Positions 46,268 to 57,177 of a DNA stretch of 64,000 nt are shown here, in pieces (positions within the stretch are counted from its first letter, which is position 1; each line of letters opens with the position of its first letter). The notes under the pieces are model-generated. The model saw nothing but the letters and a program-made list of their open reading frames with translations. It was not told the origin of the DNA and did not search any database. The stretch spans positions 372,001 through 436,000 of the forward strand of contig CAXKVR010000138.1 in assembly GCA_964058845.1 (NCBI GenBank), written 5' to 3'. Both the position numbers and the translations under genes were made by a program. The stretch is from Carex sylvatica. Taxonomy: Eukaryota > Streptophyta > Magnoliopsida > Poales > Cyperaceae.

Positions 46268-46970
46268 AGATAGTGTTTTCCTTATATTTGTGTGTGTTAT
46301 ATTTTGCATAAATAAATTACTTCTTAAAAATTCCAGAAATTTTTTTATAAATAAATTATTATAATGAGAAATGTTAAACAACATTGCTCCCAAAAAATTA
46401 TTTCTAAAAAAATACTTTTCTTCATAAATTATCTAGTTATTAAATGTAAGCTACAAATATTTGTTACATCAAATAAGATTTCAATTAAGAAGCATGAAAT
46501 TTATTTAGTTTTGATATTTTCAAACAGCTAAAAATAATGAAATTATTTATTAGAATTTACGATTAAAATAATTTAGAAAAATATGACACATACACATTCT
46601 GACTTTCATTTTTTTAAAAAGTATACCCACACAAAAATATAACACACACAAATATAAGGAAAACACTATCTGGATCGGTTCCTACCTCCAGAACCGATCC
46701 AGATAGTGTTTTCCTTATATTTGTGTGTGTTATATTTTGCATAAATAAATTACTTCTTAAAAATTCCAGAAATTTTTTTATAAATAAATTATTATAATGA
46801 GAAATGTTAAACAACATTGCTCCCTAAAAATTATTTCTAAAAAAATGCTTTTCTTCATAAATTATCTAGTTAAATGTAAGCTACAAATATTTGTTACATC
46901 AAATAAGATTTCAAGAAGAATGAAATTTATTTAGTTTTGATATTTTCAAACCACTAAAAATAAAAATCAA
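46268..46970. repeat. direct duplication inside the CACTA element
   Basis: A segment beginning GATAGTGTTTTCCTTATATT and running through TTACATCAAATAAGATTTC occurs at about 46268-46490 and again from 46702, a 434-bp offset, with few changes. A hairpin CACTATCTGGATCGGTTCC ... GGAACCGATCCAGATAGTG-like palindrome (about 46665-46710) sits at the junction. Confidence 0.8.
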
Positions 46971-47082
46971 ATAAGTTTTAAAAAGTAATTTATATATCAA
47001 AATATGATAACTTATTTTACAAAAAAATATTTAAAAAATAATTTATATATCAAAATATGATAACTTATTCATATAATATCAT

Positions 47083-47498
47083 GAGTATGGCTACCATTCA
47101 TTGCAATGCATAGGGACCTTTGTGCATTGGACTATAAATCACGGATTCAAAGTCCAAATTACCGATCCAAACCGTTTATCTTGTTCTCCATATTAATATG
47201 TGCTTGGAGACCAAATTTTATATTTTTTGGAATTTGTTTACTATTTATTAAGTCACTTTGAAAATCACTGATCCAACGGTGCCTTTTGATTTTACTGTAA
47301 CCGTTGGATCAGCGATTTTCAATGTGGCTTAATAAATAGTAAAAAAATTCGAAAAAATGTAAAATTTGGTCTCCAAGCATATATTAATATGGAGAACAAG
47401 ATGAACGGTTTCGATCGGTCATTTGGATTTTGAATATGGTGATTTATAGTCCAATGCATAGAGGTGCCTATGCATTGCAATGTATGATAGACTTACTC
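47083..47498. mobile_element. fold-back MITE, type D ends (GAGTATGGCTACCATTC), 9-bp TSD
   Basis: It starts GAGTATGGCTACCATTCATT and ends ATGATAGACTTACTC. The target duplication TAATATCAT is perfect at 47074-47082 and 47499-47507. The core (AACCGTTTATCTTGTTCTCC, TTGGAGACCAAATTTTATAT, ATCCAACGGTGCCTT) is that of the type A and B elements, but the outer 60 bases are unrelated to theirs. Confidence 0.9.
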
Positions 47499-48235
47499 TA
47501 ATATCATAACATATAAATTATATAAGTTATTTGTAAATTATTTATAAAATTATTTTAAAAAATAACATTCTAAATATTTAAAAATTATTTAAAAAATAAA
47601 AATAAAAATAAAAGAAAGCCCAAAACAGTCTTCATCTTTTGTGAAGCAACAACATAAGAAAAATATGAAAACATAAAAAAAAATGCATAAAACTAAGTAC
47701 TATATATCTAATAAGATTCCATCCTCCTCCTCTTCTCCAGACATTGGAGATGGAGGGTTGCCAGCTCCAAAACATAGCAACCTCCTTGAATCGGTCGAAC
47801 TTATTTTTTTTTTTTTTTTTTAAATGTATAAAATGTTGGTACGATAGGCATCAATTCATTAGCCACCTCCTTGAAGTACCTATTTTACTACTTGATTTTC
47901 TAAATTATGAAATTAAATGGATAATGCTAGCCATGTATATCGTTTAGATTATTGAGCATATTTATTGATATAACGAGAGAATCCGTTCAATAGTTGACTA
48001 CAATTTTTTTTTTACAAGTGTCTCCACTGCCATATAATAAGATTTTAGAGTAAGTCAATGGTACTATCAATATTAATACCTATCAATTGATACTCCAAAT
48101 TTATTTTTGAATTTTAAAATTCTTTATCAAATTGTCAAATTACCCTTCTTAGTGATAAAGTATCTTATACATTTTATCTCGCATGAGAAGGGAGGAGGAG
48201 GTGGTGGATCAGCTCGACCTTCATTTTGAAAAGGA

Positions 48236-48485
48236 AAAAAAAAAAAAAAAAACTATCTGGATCGGTTGTATCATAAATAACTGATCCAGATAGTTTTTTT
48301 TTTTTTTTTTTTAAAGTTGGTTCTGAAGGAAAAAAAAAAAAAAAAAAAAAAACTATCTGGATCGGTTATTTATGATACAACCGATCTAGAATTTTTTTTT
48401 TTTTTTTTTTAAAGTTGGTTCTGAAGGAAAAAAAAAAAAAAAAAAAAAAAAAACTATCTGGATCGGTTATTTATGATACAACCGA

Positions 48486-48523
<38 letters not shown>

Positions 48524-48790
48524 TTGGTTCTGAAGGAAAAAAAAAAAAAAAAAAAAACAATCTGGATCGGTTATTTATGATACAACCGATTCAGATAATA
48601 TTTTTTTTTTTTTTTTTTTTTTTTAAAGTTGGTTCTGAAGGAAAAAAAAAAAAAAAAAAAAAAACTATCTGGATCGGTTATTTATGATACAACCGATCCA
48701 GATTTTTTTTTTTTTTTTTTTTTTAAAAGTTGGTTCTGAAGGGAAAAAAAAAAACTATCTAGATCGGTTCATAATAGGAAACCGATCCTG
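48236..48790. repeat. tandem array of A/T-flanked hairpins in the CACTA element
   Basis: Five to six units of about 100 bp repeat head to tail. Each is a run of 15-25 A, then CTATCTGGATCGGTTATTTA, TGATACAACCGATCCAGA, a run of 15-25 T, and the spacer AAAGTTGGTTCTGAAGG. The A run, the inverted GGATCGGTT/AACCGATCC pair and the T run together can form one long hairpin per unit. Two further units, with a spacer in each orientation, lie at 49720-49930. Confidence 0.9.
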
Positions 48791-48796
48791 ATAACT

Positions 48797-49060
48797 CACT
48801 AGGGTTCTTATTTTCATTCCGCGCCTCTCATTTTCAACTTAGTGAAAATTAAACCTGTCTCTCAACTCCTCCGTCTCTCTCTCTGTCTCATTCCCTCCCT
48901 CTTCTAGGGTTCTTATTTTTATTTTGCATCTCTCATTTTCAACTTTGCAAAAATCAAATCCACCTCTTAACTCGTTCGTCTCTCTCTCTCTATCTCCGGC
49001 GTCTCTCAACTTAGCAATCTTTGTCTTTCTCTGTCTCGATCTAGTCAAAAAAAGGCGAAG
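48797..49060. repeat. duplicated leader-like sequence in the CACTA element
   Basis: CTAGGGTTCTTATTTTCATTCC ... CTCTCATTTTCAACTT and its near-copy CTAGGGTTCTTATTTTTATTTT ... CTCTCATTTTCAACTT form a tandem pair (about 48799-48903 and 48904-49010), rich in TCTCTC. It resembles a plant 5' UTR. Downstream, a short open stretch (MCHPFLPSSWNEMKDDVPPY at 49079-49138) could be a captured exon fragment; I do not recognise it. Confidence 0.5.
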
Positions 49061-49742
49061 AAGACGAAAACTGATAAGGATGTGCCATCCATTTCTTCCA
49101 AGTTCATGGAATGAGATGAAGGATGATGTCCCGCCTTATGCCCTTAAATTATACTTAAGGTACATACTATTTATTTCCTCAAATCTCTTATACACATTTG
49201 AGCATATTTTGTATTTTTAATTTACACTAAATTGCAGTATTAAAGTTTATGGTTTCAATTTTTTTTTTTTTCATTTGAGCAAGGTCTTTTGAGATTATTT
49301 AATCGGCGGTGAAGAGGTACACTTTGAGGTATGCTAGCTAGGTTTTTCTTGTCTTTCAATTTAAATAATACATGCATCGAAGATGCACAAGCAAGCAATT
49401 AATGATATAAATATTTGTTTATATTTTGAAGCTTGCACTGGAGGAGACGATAAAAGAGGGAGTGCCATACATGTGGCTAAATTTTATTTTGCTATTGCAC
49501 CAAATTTCTTCAACTATTGTACTTTTTTTTGTGTTTCATGAATTTTATTTTGTATTCTTAATTGATTTTGAGCTCCAATAAATCAATGGTAAATAAAAAA
49601 AAAATATTATGTTGGTCAGCAAATATATATGGAAGCTAGCCAAATAAAAAAAATATTTTTTTTTGATCCAATATAACATCAGGATCGGTTGTTTTGAAAC
49701 AACCGATCCAGATAGTTTTTTTTTTTCCCCCTTCAGAACCAA

Positions 49743-49783
<41 letters not shown>

Positions 49784-52700
49784 ATCTGGATCGGTTATTT
49801 ATGATACAACCGATCCAGATAAATTTTTTTTTTTTGTTTTTGTTTTTGTTTTTTTTTTTTTAAGTTGGTTCTGAAGGGAAAAAAAAAAAAAACTATCTGG
49901 ATCGGTTCTATAATAGTGAACCGATCCAGATAACTGAGTATCTGGATCGGTTCACTATTATAGAACCGATCCAGATACTCAGTTATCTGGATCGGTTTCT
50001 ATATAAGGAACCGGTCCAGATAGGTGATTATCTAGATCGGTTAAATTTTAACCGATCCAGATTATGGTAGTATCTGTATCGCCTTCATCAGGATCGGTTG
50101 TATTCCGATACTAATATGCGTATATAACCGATCCTGATTCCATATTTTCCACTAGTGAAAGTACCGAATTAATTAAGGTTAATCTTCCACCTAAAGATAA
50201 TAGTTGGCATTTCCAACTTTGTAATCTACTTTCTACTTTATCGATAAGAAATTGCCAATCAGCTATAGTTAACTTTTTATTTTCAAAGGGAGACCTAAGT
50301 ATTGTAGAGAAAATTGTCCTACTTTACATTGAAAAGTTTGTGATAGACAAAAGACTGAACTTTCAAAGGGAAAATTGTCCTACTTAAAAGTCTTTTGTAA
50401 GTTCAGTCTTTTGTAAGTTCATTTTAATACCAGATAATGCCTCAAATCCCATCATACCCCACCATGCGAATGCTATATTAATATGATTATCTTGTAAAAA
50501 TAATATGGTGTCGTCGGCATAATGGCAGTTAGTGATAGATTTTCCTAATAAATAAGGAGGTCCGAGACTTAGAAGTTTATTGGCTTGCCTACTTTTATGG
50601 AAAATTTTACATAGTGTATCCGTTGCTAATAGAAAAAGGAAAGGTGGCAAGGGGTCACCTTGTCGAACACCTCGTTTACAGTAAAAGTATTAAGTAAGAT
50701 CCTTATTAAAGTTAAGACAAGTTTGAGAGCTGGTGAGCCAATCTGTAATCCATCTACACCATTTATTTTCAAAACCCCGACTTTGTAAAATTTCTAAGAT
50801 ATAGTCCCAATGTATCTTATCATACGCCTTCTCGAAATCGATTTTAATAACTACCCCAGGAGTATGACTAACAGTACTATGATGAATCAATTCGTGACCT
50901 AAGACGACATTATCTAAAATATATCTATGTTTGATAAAAGCGGATTGACTAATATCTATGATTCTACTCATGATATGATTTAACCTATTAGTCTATTTTT
51001 GAAATAATTTTAAAACTATAATTAACTAGACTAATTGGTCTAAACTTACTAATAATATGAGCATCTTTCTCCTTAGGTATCAAGCAAATCACTGACTTGT
51101 TGAGTTGATGCAAGTCAAGTGTATGATCGGAAAAGTGAGTGCATAAAAGGAGAAGATCATGCTTAATAACAGCCCAGAATGTTTGATAGAATTGAAAAGA
51201 AAACCCATCTGGACCTGGTGCCCCTTGAGCTGAGGGAGCAAAAATTGCTTCTTCAAGTTCCCTTTCTGTAATTGGTTTTTCTATTTCAATTCTACCTGTG
51301 TCAAGAAGTTTATCCTCTAGATCCCAGAAATGGTCATCTAGATGGGCAATTTTGGTTCCTTTTTCCCCTGACAGTTGTTTATAAAAGTCTACTGCATGGT
51401 TTTTCATTTCACCTAAGTTAGTAGTCGTAGTCCCATTAATGTCTAAAGAGTTTATCCTATTTTTCTTACTTCTATGGGAAAAATTTCACCTAAGCCATGA
51501 CATGAAAAAATTTAGTATTACGGTCCCCTTCCTCTAGCCATTGTTGTTTAGACCTAGCTTTCCAATATTGTTCTTCCTCTAAGTAAATGGTATCTAATTG
51601 TGTTTTAATAGTAGCCCATTGGATATATTCTTCATCTGATAAAGATGTAGACTTTTGTAAAATTTCTAATCTATGTAACTCCTTAACTAATCTAGTTTTG
51701 CGTTGCTTTTTTTTCGCGATAATAATTCCTAACCCAACCCCTAATTTTGGATCGAAGAAATTTAAGTTTACACTTCCAACTTTTAGCTACATTTCTATCA
51801 TCTAATTGAAACTCCTCCCACCATTTAGCTATTAGTTTACAAAAGTCCTCATGGGCTAACCACTCAGATTCAAATCTGAATGGGGCTTTTGTAGGGTGCT
51901 GACTAGTATGAGTTTGAAATAAAAGTGGACAATGATCAGATCCACTTTTTTGCAAGTCTCAAATCAAGCTATTTGGATAAGTACTATCCCAAGCTTAAGA
52001 GGTAAAGATCCTATCCAACAATATAAAACTAGTGCCATTCGACCAAGTAAATTTACGACTGGTAAGTTTATGTTCCACTAAAGCGTGTTTGTTAATGAAT
52101 GCATTAAAATCCCTACTAGTGGGGGCATCAAAATTAGTACCAGTTTTCTCATTTTTATGTCGTATTACATTGAAGTCACCACACAACACCCAAAGGTCAT
52201 ATTGTGGTTGTCGAATATTTTACAAAACAGTCCAGAGGGTATTTTTAAGGTGTTTTAACATAGGACCATAGACTATTGTAAGTTGCCAAGTAGTAGAATC
52301 AAGTTTATTCTCTAAAATGACATCTAAGAAAAATCTATGGTGATGATATTCTAAAACTTTTACCTTATTACTATCACAACCAAATAATATCTCTCCCGAT
52401 CTACCGATTGATGGCACCCATTGCCACTCGTCTAATCTAGAAGAAATATTTTTAAGAAACCGCAAGGTGAAATCTTCTTTTTTGGTTTCTTGAAGAGCAA
52501 GGATATCTACTTTGTTATCTTTAACTAAATCATGTAAAAGCTGTTTCTTCCTACTTGAATTAAGGCCGCGACAATTCCAATTTAAAATATTCATAAGTCA
52601 TAACTATCACCCCTTGATACTATGAGAACTGTGGAATCTAGCATTTCTAAACTAAGTTTAAAAGGAGCATTTCGAGAATTAGAAGACTTCATAATCTGTT

Positions 52701-53420
52701 GTATAGTGGTTTCAAATTGAGTCATATTCATTAATTAGATGGCCTCTATGATTTTATAACTATCTTCCTTACTATTACCTAGTTGGATCTGATATACTTG
52801 GAATAGCTCATTAATTTGATCTACCGTTAAACGATGATAGGCAAAGCTAGTTATTAAAGAAATACCTTCTTTGTTGCCAGTTCCCAGTTCTTTGTCTCTA
52901 GCCCTTTTGATTGCTCTGCTCATTGTTGAATTAGGTCCAGTTTGCACTTGAACTCTCAGACTCTACCTCGACATAGTGGAGGTCGTGTCAGTCACCTCAG
53001 GGGTATTGACGGTGGCAAGTGTGCCAGTCTGTTCTGACGAATCAGAGATAACTACAGCTCCGTCGACAGTCTTGACCTTGGGAATTGAGCTACGAAGCCT
53101 CGCAGTTATCCCTTGTTTGACACCACTAGAAGTACCCATCTGGTTACAATAAGCCCAAGAATTCTGAGCTGCACTAGTCTTACGAGCACCAATTCTGATA
53201 GTTTTCTTCTTCAGCTTAGTTTGGCCAGTCTAAACAGTTTTTGTTGGGTTTGGCACCAGAATTTTCTTGCCCTTCCCGGAATCAGGGGTCTTAGTAATTT
53301 TTCCCAGAATCGGCTCTTTCTCTGACTCTATTGGGGCTCGGATAGGGGAATTGGGTCCAGAATGAGGTAATTTAGAGAGAAGGTAGAAGGAATTAGTGAG
53401 GAGAGGAGATGGGGGAGAGC

Positions 53421-54884
53421 TTACCAGTGTGACAGGTGAATTAAAGATAGAGGTCTTGGTCCGGGCACCACCCCCACCAGATTTTGTACCAGTAGATTTG
53501 GTACCAGTGCCCGAAACTCCTTTAGCTGGAATAGCGTGCTTTGGGGGGCCCTGAGAGCCGACCCAACTACTTTCTTCCCTGAACCAGAAGCACCATCATC
53601 TCCTTCATCCATTTTGTGAGCAATACCAGCGCCAGTACGACACCCAGCAGGAGGAGTTCCCCTACGAGGCATCGCAACATTCGATCCCTGCTGAGGCACT
53701 GTAACATTAGATCCCGTCTGATCACCATTGGTGACTGCGACTCCATTCATCTCTTCAGGTCCCCTATCACCCAGCATATCAGTGTCATCATCCAAACCTG
53801 CTCTATTCTCAGTCAAGGTTGACATGGTCTCCATGCTCGATTTATTGCCGAATTTCGTACCATTTGGATATGGCTGGCCATCCATGCGTCCCAGCCAAGC
53901 ATAAATATGCTTTGTGTTCTCATTTTTGATCTCAATATGTAGATCGAACACTCGAATCTTACCCGCCGGATTGAGATATTCAACATAGTGGATTGGTGGA
54001 ATGAGGTTAATATCATAGACCCCGAGTTTGAGACGAGCAAACCTCCAATCATAGCGTGACCCTGTACCCGGATCAATCTCCAGCAAGTGAGCTCCCATCG
54101 GATTGAAAACCCTGTCCACCTCCGACCACGACCATTGAAGTTTGGGGAATCCAGAGACACGCACCCACACCGGAATGAGATCCATCCCATCCTCAAAAGC
54201 GGGTTCCCAAGCAAGCATTGGAAATTCGACTCCTTGCAGAAGGAGAAATCCTTCAGCAGCTATAGAGTCTAGCCAAGACTTAGTGGGAGCCTTGATTAGG
54301 TATTGAAATTCAGCGTACACTGTCGCGACCCAGTGATGGCCAGCTCACTTGAACCGGGTATGGAGAGCTTTCTCAATCTTCTCGGGCCCCTAACCCGCAA
54401 TATCATCAAGAATAAAACTGAGCGCGAACTCACGTTCCAGTAGTTCTGATTCGGGGGTGGGAGTCAAAGTGATGATCGGAGTGCGAAGTGGAGCAGCCAT
54501 GGCTGTTGAGGGTTGAATCTGATTCGGAAGAGCTCGTTATCACCCCTTTTCCACAGATCTAGGTTTAGACAAGGGTTTATGCGGAGTAGAAGGGAAGTAT
54601 GAGGCAGTAGCACTGCACACCAGTGATTTATGCCCAAATTTGTTACAAATGAAGCATAGCTGCGCATTGAGACAATCACGAGACATGTGCCCAGGGGAGC
54701 CACATCTGAGGCAGATCGGGTGAGAACTGGTCGATCGGCGAATCAAGTCGCGTAGTTTGCGCTGAATCATCTCTGATTTGGATTCGTGCTGGATCACCCT
54801 ACCTGGTTGAGGTTTCGCTCGCCACGCTGTAGCAGGCTTGGAAATTACCTCTTTATAGCTACGAGGCCCAGATCGAAGCTCCAT
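53421..54884 (-). pseudogene. LINE ORF1 (CCHC knuckles plus DUF4283-like), broken
   Basis: From 54884 downward it reads MELRSGPRSYKEVISKP, a basic linker, and two CCHC knuckles (CLRCGSPGHMSRDC and CFICNKFGHKSLVC). After a frame change comes a DUF4283-like, RRM-like region (PVWVRVSGFPKLQWSW ... VFNPMGAHLLEID, from about 54200), then a disordered Gly/Asp/Thr-rich tail. ORF1 proteins of this kind bind LINE RNA. The knuckles precede the DUF4283-like part here. Frameshifts at about 54540 and 54330 inactivate it. Confidence 0.8.
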
Positions 54885-55142
54885 TAATGGAGGACGATTA
54901 GGCCCAAGAACTTGCCGCGCCTTAATTTTTTCTCGTATTCAATCCGACTGGAGCCGTATTACCTTCGACATTACTTCAATCTTTTGTTTTCTCTTTTTTC
55001 TCTTTTTTTTTTTTTGGATTTTTCGTTTGGTTTTTCGCAATCTAGAAAATCGCTTTTTTTGTCGCTTTAATCAAAAATGGTTTTGGCAAAGTTAAAATTT
55101 TTAATTTTACCACCTTAACGCATCTTGAAATCCTTCATTACC

Positions 55143-56055
55143 CTAATATTATTTTGATTGCAGCACAGACAATCATAATTAGGTAAATTTATTTTGCTTT
55201 ATATTGACTAATTTGTTAGCTTAGTGGATTACTTATTTCTGAAGGCATTACTGGGTGCTTAGCATTGAAAAGTCAAAGATATTTTGCCGAGAACAGCCTG
55301 TATACAAATTATTCAGCTAGCAATATGAAATAAGAAAAAAAATGAAACTAACTCTAATTTTCAACACCGTATAATATCGGAATATGCCCGAGTTAATTAT
55401 TAAAACATGTCAAAGAATACTTTCTGAACTCAGAACATTAATCAAATCAGATTTGCCAGTTTTGAATGCATTGTCAGTATATATAATCAGGAAATATCAT
55501 TTATATTGATTTAAGATGCCCAAAAGAAGGTTCCTTATAATTAAACTACTGACAAATATCCACGCAAATTTCGAGCCACGTACTGACCGTTTCTGCTGCC
55601 TGCTGGTTAATTAGTTGACTAATTTATTTAACAATTAGTATTAATTAATCAACTTCTTAATTAGCTCCACAATTTTTTAATAAGATTCCACAATTATGCC
55701 TCTTGGTCATTTGGTAGCAGCTGTTGGCTTGTAGGAGGCATTAACAGACAAGAACCTTCTCAGGAATCCAAGAACCGCTATATTTTTTCAATAGAGCACA
55801 GAAAAGATAAGTTCTAAATTGCTAATCGATAAGATCCTTAACTTTTTTTTTTTAATCAAAAAGTCAATTGTCTACACCTAGTTACTATCTACTGGTTCAC
55901 TTACCCATTTCTTTTTGGTTTGTGTAATTGTTTAATTACCCATGCCATGGCCAATAATATAATATAGCATGTTACCCATATGCCATCAAGGCGACACATA
56001 TAAACAATGTCAAAATCCAACTCAAGATTATAATGGGAAACACTTTGAATTTATT
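55143..56055. other. intergenic DNA right of the TE nest
   Basis: No gene or clear repeat is recognised. It is AT-rich with several ATTAATTA words. Confidence 0.4.
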
Positions 56056-56186
56056 AGGTACTTTTCGCGAGGGCAGACACTTTTCACGACGGAACACCGT
56101 CATAAACATGTTTTTTCTATTAGTGACGATACTTTTCGCGACGGAGTACCGTCATAAATGTATTTTTTTTCTCGCGAAAAATACCT
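56056..56186. repeat. ~130-bp hairpin element with TTTTCGCGA repeats
   Basis: The termini AGGTACTTTTCGCGAG and CTCGCGAAAAATACCT are inverted. The inside has two copies of CGACGGA-TACCGTCATAAA type. TTTTCGCGACGG words occur in subterminal regions of plant DNA transposons. This is probably a deletion derivative or MITE. Confidence 0.6.
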
Positions 56187-56292
56187 ACTTTGTTGTTAGC
56201 CCGATCACCATACCAGATGCCCGGAAAAAAGAGGAAAATTACCCCAAGAACGCCATACCAGACTTTGTCCTATAACAACGGTATTATATATC

Positions 56293-56702
56293 GAGTAGAA
56301 CTAAGGTGTTCTTAAGTACACCAAGTCTCTTGGTGAACTCAAGTCTAAAATTCATCGAATCGGTCTCAATTGACGAATCTAAACCATTGAAACCTGCCTG
56401 TCTTACGAATGATGCGTCTACATGTAAACTTTTTTAATTTTAAAATTAATTTTGCATAGAGTCAAGTGGTCAAGAAATGTTAAAAAATGAATGCATTAAA
56501 TTAATTTATTAACCTTCTAATTTTGACCGCATGACTTCATACTAAATTAATTCGAATGTTTAAAATTTTCACATATAGATGCATCACTCGTAAGGTAGGT
56601 ATGTTTCAACAGTTTAGATTCGTCATTTGAAGCCGATTCGATAGATTTTAGACTTGAGTTCACCAAAGAACTTGGTGAACTTAGAATACCCTAGTTCTAC
56701 TC
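56293..56702. mobile_element. fold-back MITE, Q family, intact, 9-bp TSD with one mismatch
   Basis: It runs from GAGTAGAACTAAGGTGTTCT to CCCTAGTTCTACTC. Mirrored arms include CACCAAG...CTTGGTGAAC, CTACATGTAAACTTTT...AAAATTTTCACATATAG and AGTCAAGTGGTCAAGAAATG with CTTCTAATTTTGACCGCATG. The flanks TTATATATC and TTATTTATC (56284-56292 and 56703-56711) match at 8 of 9 positions. Confidence 0.75.
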
Positions 56703-56732
56703 TTATTTATCAATTATATATATATATATATA

Positions 56733-57157
56733 GAGGTTGGCTACTATGCTTATATAAGCATATCCCCACATATGCTTATAACTCATTTTTGTGCTTCCAA
56801 TGTCCAAATGGTCGATCTGAACTATTCATCATGTTCTCCATATTAATATGTGCTTAGAAACTAAATTTTACATTTTTTGAAATTTTTTTACTATTTATGA
56901 AGCCACTTTGAAAATCGCTGATCCAACGGTGGCTGCACAAAACAGTAAAATCAGCAGCCACTGTTGGATTAATAATTTTCAAAGTGGCTTAATAAATAGT
57001 AAAAAAATTCTGAAAAATGTAAAATTTAGTTTCCAAGCACATATTAATATGGAGAACAAGATGAACGGTTCAGATCGACCATTTGGACATTGGAAGCACA
57101 AAAATGAGTTATAAGCATATGTGGGGATATGCTTATATAAGCATAGTAGCCAACCTC
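56733..57157. mobile_element. fold-back MITE, type A ends
   Basis: It spans GAGGTTGGCTACTATGC to GCATAGTAGCCAACCTC in a (TA)n tract on both sides. The core has ATCCAACGGTGGCTGCACAA with loop AACAGTAAAATCAG and the mirrored arm. It is a close copy of the elements at 34868 and 57576. Confidence 0.92.
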
Positions 57158-57177
57158 TATATATATATATATATAGA

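Larger units (their letters stand above)
45960..50157. mobile_element. non-autonomous CACTA (En/Spm) transposon, TSD AAA
   Basis: The ends are CACTAGTGGAAAA (45960-) and TTTTCCACTAGTG (to 50157), with the 3-bp duplication AAA at 45957-45959 and 50158-50160, the superfamily hallmark. Dense subterminal repeats of GGATCGGTT and its complement fill 45985-46275 and 49680-50130. In known CACTA elements such repeats bind the TNPA-type protein. No transposase domain is visible, so it is non-autonomous. It interrupts the LINE ORF2 and carries its own fold-back MITE. Confidence 0.93.
44735..52594 (-). pseudogene. LINE ORF2 (endonuclease-reverse transcriptase), broken
   Basis: Read from 52594 downward, the endonuclease starts MNILNWNCRGLNSSRKK, with LQETK, GDFNVIR, LLDRIFTS and SDHCPLLFQ motifs in order (52594-51690). 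The reverse transcriptase follows (51407-50384) with GAPGPDGF, LIPKEKDAHIISKFRPISLV, QSAFIKHRYILDNV, VIKIDFEKAYDKIHW and the catalytic CHYADDTILF. After the CACTA insertion at 50157-45960 the thumb resumes (APNTIIRRLDTIRIRFLWQR), then a zf-RVT-like tail with CHFCLDVEDNNHLFLNC near 45140-45090. I see no RNase H domain. At least six frame changes or stops separate the pieces, so no functional enzyme is made. Confidence 0.85.
44360..55089 (-). mobile_element. LINE retrotransposon (~6.5 kb), split by a CACTA element
   Basis: It lies on the minus strand, with its poly(A) side at the T9 run at 44360 and its 5' side near 55089. Candidate target duplications AGTTAAA flank it at 44353-44359 and 55090-55096. 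ORF1 has tandem CCHC knuckles and a DUF4283-like region. ORF2 has an APE-type endonuclease, a reverse transcriptase with YADD and a zf-RVT tail. Many frameshifts and stops make it inactive. Apparent full length is unusual for a LINE, since most plant copies are 5'-truncated. Confidence 0.85.
37677..55137 (+). mobile_element. LTR-like element L2, TSD TTACC, carrying two large nested insertions
   Basis: Three separated fragments (37677-37824, 42614-44359 and 55090-55137) read through as one copy of the L family. The start TGTTAGTTATGTG matches L1. AAGATGCTCTTGATCTTGAA is followed after the G insertion by AGAACTCTATATG, and the end ATCTTGAAATCCTTCA matches the end of L1. The 5-bp duplication TTACC lies at 37672-37676 and 55138-55142, 17.5 kb apart. 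Net length is about 1.93 kb, close to L1. Confidence 0.75.

Noticed and set aside
48415..48687. Open frame of poly-Lys and poly-Phe
   Set aside because: It is the translation of A/T runs and hairpins in the CACTA array; the codon content is meaningless.
48236..48790. Regularly spaced repeats resembling a CRISPR array
   Set aside because: The units are homopolymer-flanked CACTA subterminal hairpins in a plant genome; the spacers are identical, not unique, and no cas genes are possible here.
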